Assembly (NCBI RefSeq): GCF_032999765.1
Contig: NZ_CP136051.1
Span: 310,001-374,000 of the forward strand
Reading direction: 5' to 3'
Length of the DNA stretch: 64,000 nucleotides
Source of the DNA: Imperialibacter roseus
Lineage (GTDB): Bacteria; Bacteroidota; Bacteroidia; Cytophagales; Cyclobacteriaceae
Numbering within the stretch: the stretch's first letter is position 1; every line of letters begins with the position of its first letter. A program made the position numbers and the translations under genes. This document shows, in pieces, positions 16,626 through 23,685 of the stretch. Below the pieces are notes generated by a model. It did no database searches. It was not told the DNA's origin and worked only from the letters and a program-made list of their open reading frames with translations.

Positions 16626-17312
16626 ATGAAAAATATTCTAAAAGCAGTCGTATTGGTACTAATCACTACAGCAACCGTATCGGCACATGAAGGCCATAAA
16701 AACAAACAAGACAGCACCGTCATACAAGCGGATACCGTGGTGAATGCACATTCCACCGGGGAAGAGCATAAAGACCACTCCCATGCCAGCGAGGCAGACA
16801 GTCACGATGCACATCCACAAGATGCACATCACGAAAAGAAGGTGACCGCAGACCTTGCAGATTTCCCTACAATCCATCCGCTAATTGTCCATTTCGCTAT
16901 CGTATTGCTGATCGTGGGAGCCATTCTGGCGGTTGTCAACATCTATTTCATCAAACGAGAATTGGCGTGGACAGCCTTTGTCCTGGTGCTGGTAGGTTTT
17001 GTTGCTGCGTACTTGGCCGGCAGAAACTTCCATCCGCATACTCACGGACTAACCGAACATGCCAAGCTCGTGCTCGAACAACATGACTTCTGGGCTGACT
17101 GGACAATCAATCTTGGATTTATTGGCCTGCTCTTGCAAGGAATCAACCTATTCATTTTCAAATCAAAAAGATTGGCAATGGCTATTGTGGCAGTTGTGTT
17201 ACTGAGCGCTGCTTATGCTGTGGCACAGGCAGGACATTACGGAGCGCAACTGGTACACATAGAAGGTATAGGGCCGGAAGGTAAATTTTTGGAATTGGAG
17301 CATGACCATTAA
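16626..17312 (+). CDS. His-rich DUF2231-like membrane protein
   Basis: A 228-residue protein; ATG 16626 gives a signal sequence (NILKAVVLVLITTATVSAH) directly followed by a periplasmic stretch dense in His and Asp (HEGHKN, HKDHSHASEADSHDAHP). Then come four membrane helices starting FPTIHPLIVHFAIVLLIVG, which is the PxxVHFAxxLL mark of DUF2231. A His residue in the membrane portion (HPHTHGLTEHAK) adds to the metal-site picture. Probably an inner-membrane protein with a His-rich periplasmic head that collects copper; the redox or transport role of DUF2231 is not known. Confidence 0.65.
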   Translation: MKNILKAVVLVLITTATVSAHEGHKNKQDSTVIQADTVVNAHSTGEEHKDHSHASEADSHDAHPQDAHHEKKVTADLADFPTIHPLIVHFAIVLLIVGAILAVVNIYFIKRELAWTAFVLVLVGFVAAYLAGRNFHPHTHGLTEHAKLVLEQHDFWADWTINLGFIGLLLQGINLFIFKSKRLAMAIVAVVLLSAAYAVAQAGHYGAQLVHIEGIGPEGKFLELEHDH

Positions 17313-17331
17313 TTGATTTAAAATCACCAGT

Positions 17332-18225
17332 ATGCCGGGGTTGTTTTTTGATTCGATACTTACCTGTCCGGTATGCGGCCAGCAGCAGGTTTGCAGAATA
17401 CCTTATGATGACCGGCTGGATAGCTTCTATTGTAAGGGATGCGAATGTAAGATTACTGTTTCGGGCGATCAATGCTGCATTTTCTGTGCATTCGGCTCTC
17501 AAAAATGCTTGGTCAGCCAAAGCTGGGAAAAATTAGAACAAAAACAAATGATTGAAAAAATGAAAGATCATGTGCATAAAACTGAGAAGAAAATCATCCC
17601 CGCACTGGGGTATGATTTTCTTACAGCATGGTACGATGCTACCATACGCATCACCATGCCGGAACGTAAGTTTAGAAATTTGCTGGTCGATCACTTAAAT
17701 CCTGCTAATGGAGAACATATTCTTGAGTTTGGTTTTGGTACAGCTGCCAATCTGCTGATTGCAGCAAAAAAGGCACCCAATAGTCATTTCACGGGGCTCG
17801 ACATAGATCCGAAAATAAGAGAAATAGCAAAACATAAACTGACAAAAAATAGCTTGAGCATTACTCTGAATCTATATGATGGAACCACATTTCCATTTGA
17901 ATCAAATTCTTTTGATAAAGTAGTTAGTTGCCTGGTCTTCCATCATCTGGATAAGGAGGCAAAATTGAGAAGTTTGAAAGAAATTCATCGGGTACTGAAA
18001 CCGGGGGGAAAGCTGGTCATTGGTGACTGGGGTCAGGCTAAGTCCAGGATGATGCGAATGGCCTTTTATCTGGTTCAGGTGCTCGATGGATTTAAAACCA
18101 CCAATGACAATGTCAAAGGGTTGTTGCCGGAGTATATTCAAGAATCTGGATTTTCCGACGTTCAGGAAGTTGATCATATAAATACCAAAATCGGCTCATT
18201 CTGTTACTATACCGGTGACAAATAA
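17332..18225 (+). CDS. GDxCC domain fused to a SAM-dependent methyltransferase
   Basis: A 297-residue protein joining two units. Residues 1-72 match the GDCCVxC family: LTCPVCGQQQVCRIPYDD at 10-27, CKGCECKI at 34-41 and GDQCCIFCAFGSQKC at 45-59, where the canonical GDCCVFC is replaced by GDQCCIFC. From Met73 (17548) it is a class I methyltransferase: motif I EFGFGTA (132-138), GLDIDPKIREIAKH with the acidic residue for SAM, the post-motif LVFHHLDKEAKLRSLKEIHR, and VLKPGGKLVIGDWGQAK. In the genomes I recall these are separate genes; here the two are in one frame without a stop. The GDCC family includes selenoproteins and sits near metal genes. A small substrate and redox or metal sensing are both possible. 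The next gene's ATG is 7 bases after the stop. Confidence 0.8.
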   Translation: MPGLFFDSILTCPVCGQQQVCRIPYDDRLDSFYCKGCECKITVSGDQCCIFCAFGSQKCLVSQSWEKLEQKQMIEKMKDHVHKTEKKIIPALGYDFLTAWYDATIRITMPERKFRNLLVDHLNPANGEHILEFGFGTAANLLIAAKKAPNSHFTGLDIDPKIREIAKHKLTKNSLSITLNLYDGTTFPFESNSFDKVVSCLVFHHLDKEAKLRSLKEIHRVLKPGGKLVIGDWGQAKSRMMRMAFYLVQVLDGFKTTNDNVKGLLPEYIQESGFSDVQEVDHINTKIGSFCYYTGDK

Positions 18226-18232
18226 AAGCATT

Positions 18233-18808
18233 ATGAAACAGGATTTAACCTCACAAGAGTTTAAAATAAAAGGAATGATTTGCAGTCGTTGCTTGAAGGT
18301 ATTAAACTCGGAATTAAAAGAAATGGCAATTGAAGTTGTAGAAATCGAACTTGGCAGAATATTGATTCGATACAACTCTGCCAAAATTCATGAATCATTG
18401 ATCCGGAAAATCATCAATGAAAACGAGTTTGAAATTATCTGGAACAAAGAAAGCATTCAGGCAGAACAGACAAAGAGATGGGTCGTTAACTATTTATGGG
18501 GTACGAGTCAGGAAATGAACCTATCGGAATACTTGGTAAAAAAACTCAACACAAATTATAATACTTTGAGCAGAATATTTTCAAAAACCTTCGGCAAAAG
18601 CATAGAGCGCTACAGTATCTTATTGAAGATCGAGCGAGCCAAGGAGCTGATTGAGAATGATAAGTTGAGCTTTAGCGAAATATCTTATGAATTGGGTTAT
18701 CAGAATCCTTCGGGCTTGTCCAGACTGTTTAAAAAAGAAACAGGCATGACGTTGAAAGAATATAAAAGTTTAGGTGAAAGTAGACGAGTACCAATTGATA
18801 GAATATGA
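18233..18808 (+). CDS. HMA-domain/AraC-type transcription regulator
   Basis: A 191-residue regulator (an alternative start six codons upstream at 18215 overlaps the preceding stop). The N-terminal half resembles a heavy-metal-associated domain with the CxxC loop GMICSRCLKV (Cys17, Cys20), a strand/helix pattern and ENEFEI near its end. The C-terminal 100 residues form an AraC DNA-binding domain of two helix-turn-helix units (YLVKKLNTNYNTLSRIFSKT; LSFSEISYELGYQNPSGLSR, then LFKKETGMTLKEYK). A Cu(I)-sensing activator of the island is the natural reading: metal binding to the HMA part changes DNA binding. Related copies are seen in copper clusters of Bacteroidota. Its coding strand is visibly AT-rich compared with the pump genes. 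Confidence 0.8.
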   Translation: MKQDLTSQEFKIKGMICSRCLKVLNSELKEMAIEVVEIELGRILIRYNSAKIHESLIRKIINENEFEIIWNKESIQAEQTKRWVVNYLWGTSQEMNLSEYLVKKLNTNYNTLSRIFSKTFGKSIERYSILLKIERAKELIENDKLSFSEISYELGYQNPSGLSRLFKKETGMTLKEYKSLGESRRVPIDRI

Positions 18809-18890
18809 TAAACAATATTGGAAATATGGCAATACAAAGTGTATGGATATGTACAGTTTTGCATAATATAATGTAACTTAATTTCATGCT

Positions 18891-19727
18891 ATGAAAAGCT
18901 TAATACCAAAATTGTTTTCGCTCATAGTCATCTTGTTCATTTTTGGTTGTAATGGTAGTCGGAAAGACACAAAAGATAGTACTGAAGGAAAGGGTAATGA
19001 AGTAGAGGCTATTAATAAAACAGATGTGTGGGCATATCAGGGTGAAACAGGCCCCAAGTTTTGGACCAGACTTGAAGAAGGATCAGAATGCGGAGGCATC
19101 AGACAATCACCTATCAACATCAACACTTTTAAGGCAATAGCAGGAGATTTTGATCTCCGCCTTAGTGACTTTCATTATGAAAATGCTACTGAAGTTAAAA
19201 ATGTAATAAATAATGGTCATACTATCGAATACGAATTTGAATCTGAAAACAATATATTGAAGCTTGCCGAGCGTCAGTACATTCTAAAACAATTTCATTT
19301 CCATTCGCCTTCAGAACACACCTTAGATGGAGTTAGATTCCCCTTGGAAATTCACATGGTTCATTTTGAGCCGGAGACTAACAGTTATGTAGTACTAGCC
19401 TTATTCGCAAAGCAGGGTGAAACAAGCAAAACTTTCCGGTTTTTGCTTGACTATTTACCTATTGATATAGGTGAATCGAAGGAAGTCAGTGCACTCTGCG
19501 ATTTTGAGGATCCGCTTAGTACATTGAAAACAGGAACCCTCTATCATTATGAAGGTTCATTAACTACCCCTCCGTGCACAGAATCTGTATCCTGGTATAT
19601 ATTGAAGGAGCCCCTTGGGTTAGCACCAGAACAAATTGACAGATTAAAAGACCTGATGCCAATAAACAATTACCGACTGGCTCAGCCATTGAATGGGCGT
19701 ATCGTGAGTTTTAAAACATTTAATTAA
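18891..19727 (+). CDS. Alpha-carbonic anhydrase lipoprotein
   Basis: A 278-residue lipoprotein (lipobox LFIFGCNGS, Cys20) with a full alpha-carbonic anhydrase domain. The three zinc His are His136 and His138 (QFHFHSPSEH) and His155 (EIHMVHFE); the QSPINI motif and the TTPPCTESV motif are present. It hydrates CO2 in the periplasm or outer-membrane leaflet. A link to copper is not established; carbonate chemistry or pH could matter. It sits in a patch of AT-richer DNA and is not obviously part of the copper operon. Confidence 0.9.
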   Translation: MKSLIPKLFSLIVILFIFGCNGSRKDTKDSTEGKGNEVEAINKTDVWAYQGETGPKFWTRLEEGSECGGIRQSPININTFKAIAGDFDLRLSDFHYENATEVKNVINNGHTIEYEFESENNILKLAERQYILKQFHFHSPSEHTLDGVRFPLEIHMVHFEPETNSYVVLALFAKQGETSKTFRFLLDYLPIDIGESKEVSALCDFEDPLSTLKTGTLYHYEGSLTTPPCTESVSWYILKEPLGLAPEQIDRLKDLMPINNYRLAQPLNGRIVSFKTFN

Positions 19728-19771
19728 TTAGGCTGTCTGTTTGGAATAAAAAAATTTAAATATTAATAGTT

Positions 19772-20215
19772 ATGAATGAAGCACATTGGCATTTAGTCGT
19801 AAATCATTTACCTATCATTTTTCCTATTGTGGGTGTAATCGTGATGATTACAGGGCTAATCTCAAAATCAAGAGGCGTAAAACGGACGGCTCATTTGATA
19901 TTCATAATGGGTGCCTTGACAGCAATGTTAGCAATCATTACAGGTGAGGGCGCAAAAGAGGTAGTTGAAAAGATTAGCGGTATTAGCCAAATTTATATTG
20001 AAAACCACGAAACAATGGCCGAAACTTTTGCTCTGTTATCTTATATCTTAGGAGGGCTGTCGTTGTTCGCCCTTTGGGCAAGTTTCAAGCAAAAAACCTT
20101 TTCAACCATACTTAATATTGCAACGTTAGTATTCGCATTGGTTGTCTTGTTCTTTGGAAAAGAAACAGGCACTACAGGCGGTGAAATTCGTCATACAGAG
20201 ATAAGAAAGATCTAA
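19772..20215 (+). CDS. Four-helix DUF2231-like membrane protein
   Basis: A 147-residue protein with four hydrophobic helices. The start MNEAHWHLVVNHLPIIFPIV shows the His-x-x-x-x-H-L-P mark of DUF2231 proteins, similar to HPLIVHFA in the protein at 16626 but without a His-rich head. A periplasmic loop ending in ENHETMAETF lies between helices 2 and 3. Short spacing (15 bases) to the multicopper oxidase suggests joint expression. Function unknown. Confidence 0.6.
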   Translation: MNEAHWHLVVNHLPIIFPIVGVIVMITGLISKSRGVKRTAHLIFIMGALTAMLAIITGEGAKEVVEKISGISQIYIENHETMAETFALLSYILGGLSLFALWASFKQKTFSTILNIATLVFALVVLFFGKETGTTGGEIRHTEIRKI

Positions 20216-20230
20216 AAAACATTTTATTTT

Positions 20231-22537
20231 ATGAAAAAAATCATCCTGCTAAGTACCGCATTGGTTATTTTATTTACTATATCAACCCGTGCACAAACGG
20301 ATACCACAGTATACAATATCACTATAAGTGAAAAGACCCTGAATATTACGGGGAAAGACCGCAAGGCCTTGGCCATTGATGGTCAGATACCGGGCCCCAC
20401 ACTTCGCTTTAAAGAGGGTGATTATGCTGTCATTTATGTTAAGAATGAGCTAGATGAAGAAACTTCTGTACACTGGCACGGTCTCATATTGCCCAACTTC
20501 TACGATGGAGTGCCTTATCTGACTACACCTCCGATAGAACCTGGCCATACGCAAAAGTATGAGTTTCCCCTAGTGCACAGTGGAACCTATTGGTACCATT
20601 CGCATACAGGGCTTCAGGAGCAACTCGGTGTTTATGGCTCCATTGTCATAGAACCAAAAGAACCAAAATTTGAATACAACAAAGATTTGGTGCTGGTTTT
20701 CTCAGACTGGACAGATGAAAATCCGATGCATGTATTAAAGAACCTTAAGCGTAGAAATGAGTGGTACTCGATCAAGCGGAATACAGTAACCCCACTTGGA
20801 AAAGTCATAGCCAGAGGCGGTTTGGGAGCCCAGCTAAACTTTTGGAAACAACGAATGCCCGGGGCAGATATCGCAGACGTTTACTACGGAGCATTTTTGA
20901 CCAATGGCACACAGATAAAAGAGTATCCAGAGTTTAAGCCTGGAGAAAAGGTAAGGGTCAGAATGATAAACGCTTCTGCATCCACGTATTATTGGATAAC
21001 ATTTGGCGGTGGCGATCCAACTCTGATATCTGCTGATGGAATTGATGTGGTGCCTGTCAAAAAAGAGAAGTTGCTTTTTGCAATCGCTGAGACTTATGAT
21101 TACCTGATAACGATTCCGGAAAGTGGCAAACTGGAAATTCGTGCCTCTTCGATGGACGGAGCGGGACAGACATCAGCCTATTTGGGGCAGGGCGAATTGC
21201 TTAAAGCTCCCGATGTGCCAAGACCTGACTATGTCGGCATCATGAAAGCCATGTCAAAAATGGACATGAAAATGGGTGCGCCAGCGATGATTTTTAATCC
21301 TAAAAAGAATGATGGGTTGGAGAAAATGAAGAAGTATGGTATGCAAATGAAAGGTGATATGAATTCCATGAAAATGTCCGAGGACACTAAAAAGGATGAT
21401 ATGGAGGGAATGGATATGCCATCTATGAACAAAATGGATAGTACTCAAAAAGGAATGACAGGCATGGATCATGGAGACATGAAAATGAGCCAGGGGAAAG
21501 ATGAATCCGTTTTAGTGGGCGCAGGTATGGGGCCGGATAAAACTTACGATTTTCTAAAGTCGGCAGAACCTACCAACTATTCTGCAGACAAGCCTGTCCG
21601 TGAAATCAAATTCACTCTAAATGGAAACATGTGGCGTTATATATGGAGTATGAATGGTAAACCCCTCGCAGAAGCCGACAAAATCAAGATCAGTAAAGGA
21701 GAGGTAGTACGCATTACAATGACGAACCTGACCATGATGAACCATCCAATGCACCTGCACGGACATTTCTTCCGGGTGATTAACGAGAATGGCGAATACT
21801 CACCCCTCAAACATACGTTAAACGTAGCACCTATGCAGAGTATTACTATTGAATTTGACGCAAACGAATATGGTGATTGGTTTTTTCACTGCCACATACT
21901 GTATCACCTTGAAGCTGGAATGGCCCGGGTTTTTAGTTACGGAACACCCAGAGATCCAAAACTTCAGCGCTATCCTCTTTCTACCCTTATTAAGGAAACC
22001 AATAAATATTATTCCTGGGGAACGGCTTATGGCGCCAGTCATATGTCATCTTTAGAGTTGGTCTCCTCAAATGTCAGGAATCAGTGGAACCTCGGTGCAG
22101 AAATTGGATGGAATCAAAACTTTGAAGCAGACTTTTCTTACGAAAGATATTTAAGCGATTATTTCAGGGTTTATGGTGGTGTAAATGTGGAAAACGAAAC
22201 CGCGGAAAGCTTAGATCAATTCAAGTCTGTTGCACAGGTCGGTATTCGATACTTGTTACCCTATTTTATCAATGCAGATCTAAGTATAGACAATCAGTTG
22301 AGACCACAGGTACGTTTTACTGCCGAGTATTTGATATTTAGAAGAGTAGCAATATTTGGACGTTATGAATACCGATCAGACTTTGGTGCGGTGAATACCC
22401 TGGAAGCAGGTAAATCCTATGCCTCCGAGCAAGTATGGAACGCAGGTATAGACTATGTAGTCTCCCGAAACTTTTCGCTCACTGGTACTTACGATAACCG
22501 CTTTGGCGGTGGGGGTGGATTGACCTGGAGGTTTTAG
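20231..22537 (+). CDS. Multicopper oxidase fused to an outer-membrane beta-barrel (CopA-CopB-like)
   Basis: A 768-residue exported protein. The N-terminal 570 residues are a three-domain multicopper oxidase: type 1/2/3 copper ligands at HWHGL (from His81), YWYHSHTG (His123, His125), HPMHLHGHFF (from His505) and FFHCHILYHLEAGM (around 553). A long Met-rich insert lies at about residues 335-430 (MKMGAPAM, MKKYGMQMKGDMNSMKMSED, MEGMDMPSMNKM). Residues about 590-768 change to barrel-like strands (LGAEIGWNQNFEADFSYERY, LTGTYDNRFGGGGGLTWRF), ending in Phe as outer-membrane barrels do. It oxidises Cu(I) to Cu(II). A fusion of CopA-like enzyme with a CopB-like anchor would hold the oxidase on the outer membrane. 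Confidence 0.85.
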   Translation: MKKIILLSTALVILFTISTRAQTDTTVYNITISEKTLNITGKDRKALAIDGQIPGPTLRFKEGDYAVIYVKNELDEETSVHWHGLILPNFYDGVPYLTTPPIEPGHTQKYEFPLVHSGTYWYHSHTGLQEQLGVYGSIVIEPKEPKFEYNKDLVLVFSDWTDENPMHVLKNLKRRNEWYSIKRNTVTPLGKVIARGGLGAQLNFWKQRMPGADIADVYYGAFLTNGTQIKEYPEFKPGEKVRVRMINASASTYYWITFGGGDPTLISADGIDVVPVKKEKLLFAIAETYDYLITIPESGKLEIRASSMDGAGQTSAYLGQGELLKAPDVPRPDYVGIMKAMSKMDMKMGAPAMIFNPKKNDGLEKMKKYGMQMKGDMNSMKMSEDTKKDDMEGMDMPSMNKMDSTQKGMTGMDHGDMKMSQGKDESVLVGAGMGPDKTYDFLKSAEPTNYSADKPVREIKFTLNGNMWRYIWSMNGKPLAEADKIKISKGEVVRITMTNLTMMNHPMHLHGHFFRVINENGEYSPLKHTLNVAPMQSITIEFDANEYGDWFFHCHILYHLEAGMARVFSYGTPRDPKLQRYPLSTLIKETNKYYSWGTAYGASHMSSLELVSSNVRNQWNLGAEIGWNQNFEADFSYERYLSDYFRVYGGVNVENETAESLDQFKSVAQVGIRYLLPYFINADLSIDNQLRPQVRFTAEYLIFRRVAIFGRYEYRSDFGAVNTLEAGKSYASEQVWNAGIDYVVSRNFSLTGTYDNRFGGGGGLTWRF

Positions 22538-22562
22538 GAAATTCCATCCAAGAGGATTGAAA

Positions 22563-23285
22563 ATGAAAACCATCAAAACCAAAATAGAACCAGATAATTA
22601 CCTGGCACCACACTTCATTAGTCGCAGTAACTGGTTGAGAGCAGCTGTACTTGGTGCCAATGACGGGATTTTATCCACTGCAAGTCTTGCGATTGGTGTG
22701 GCAGCAGCAAGTGAAGTTCGTGCGCCAATTATACTCGCAACACTTGCAGGATTAGTTGCAGGAGCCTTATCCATGGCTGCCGGAGAATACGTGTCTGTGA
22801 GTTCTCAAACTGATATTGAGCAAGCAGATATAGAACGTGAAAAGCAGGAGTTAAAAGATATGCCCGAAACTGAGTTAAGACGTTTGGCTGAAATTTATGA
22901 AAAAAGGGGGTTAAAAAAGGAAACAGCTCTTATGGTTGCTCAGGAGTTAACTGGAAAAGACGCCTTGGGGGCACATGTTAGAGATGAGCTAGGTTTGAAT
23001 GAAATAAGTCAGGCTAGACCCATACAAGCCGCATTTGCATCAGGTGCTGCATTTACGTCAGGTGCTGTTCTCCCTCTTTTCGTAACAGTATTTCTTCCCT
23101 TAAAAAACATGGAATATTATTTATATGCGTTTGCAATAATTTTCCTTATAATTTTAGGTGCATTAGCTGCTAAAACAGGAGGCTCAAGCATTGGAAAAGC
23201 CATCGTAAGGATTACATTTTGGGGAACGATTGCAATGGGGTTAACAGCATTGGTTGGTCATTTATTTGGTGTAAACCTTAGCTAA
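22563..23285 (+). CDS. VIT1/CCC1-family iron/manganese transporter-like protein
   Basis: A 240-residue membrane protein, with ATG 22563 placed six bases after an AGAGGA ribosome-binding site. Helix 1 bears the family pattern LRAAVLGANDGILSTASLAIG; helix 2 has GALSMAAGEYVSVSSQTDIE, with the conserved Glu and the following charged stretch (a metal-collecting loop in the vacuolar relatives). Then three C-terminal helices. VIT proteins carry Fe(II) or Mn(II) out of the cytosol. In this island it may protect iron pools from copper displacement, by inference. It lies at the edge of the AT-richer patch. Confidence 0.85.
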   Translation: MKTIKTKIEPDNYLAPHFISRSNWLRAAVLGANDGILSTASLAIGVAAASEVRAPIILATLAGLVAGALSMAAGEYVSVSSQTDIEQADIEREKQELKDMPETELRRLAEIYEKRGLKKETALMVAQELTGKDALGAHVRDELGLNEISQARPIQAAFASGAAFTSGAVLPLFVTVFLPLKNMEYYLYAFAIIFLIILGALAAKTGGSSIGKAIVRITFWGTIAMGLTALVGHLFGVNLS

Positions 23286-23347
23286 GCCTAATCTTAAGAA
23301 AGGCTTGCGAAAACCCAAAGGATACACCCGTTACATTTGTTGGGTTA

Positions 23348-23542
23348 ATGCAATTATTAACATCAATGTTAAAACGAATTATTCAGGACGGGTTCCATTC
23401 CTTTTCTCACATTTCTTACATCCTTGATTATTCAAGCATCAATCCTTTGTCTGGTCAGTTCAAACAGGAAACAGGTCTTAGTATGTCAGAGTACAAAACC
23501 ATGTTTCAATCGGATAGAAAATCGCTTGACAAAATTGTGTAA
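23348..23542 (+). pseudogene. AraC-type regulator remnant (C-terminal half only)
   Basis: A 64-residue open frame that begins inside a helix-turn-helix: SFSHISYILDYSSINPLSGQ, then FKQETGLSMSEYKTMFQ. This is the second HTH unit of an AraC domain, close in sequence to that of the regulator at 18233 (ISYELGYQNPSGLSR, FKKETGMTLKEYKS). The first HTH and any sensor domain are missing and the frame has no sensible upstream extension, so it is a fragment left by deletion or recombination. Confidence 0.7.
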
Positions 23543-23588
23543 ATCAAATCCATGATTATGAAATCGATTCAGTTTTGCACCTCCGATC

Positions 23589-23618
23589 TTTGTTTCATTA
23601 ATCTTCAAATGAAACAAA
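23589..23618 (+). promoter_or_regulatory. 11-bp inverted repeat upstream of copA, possible operator
   Basis: TTTGTTTCATT (23589-23599) and its perfect complement AATGAAACAAA (23608-23618) around an 8-base spacer, 68 bases before the ATG of copA. Its size and position suit a dimer-binding site, and an AraC remnant ends 47 bases upstream. Whether the HMA-AraC protein or another regulator binds it is unknown. No terminator T-run follows. Confidence 0.5.
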
Positions 23619-23685
23619 ATGAGTCCCGAAAGGACGAATTCCATCGCTCCGGCGAACCGGTGACCATAAAAAATAGACAAGACAC

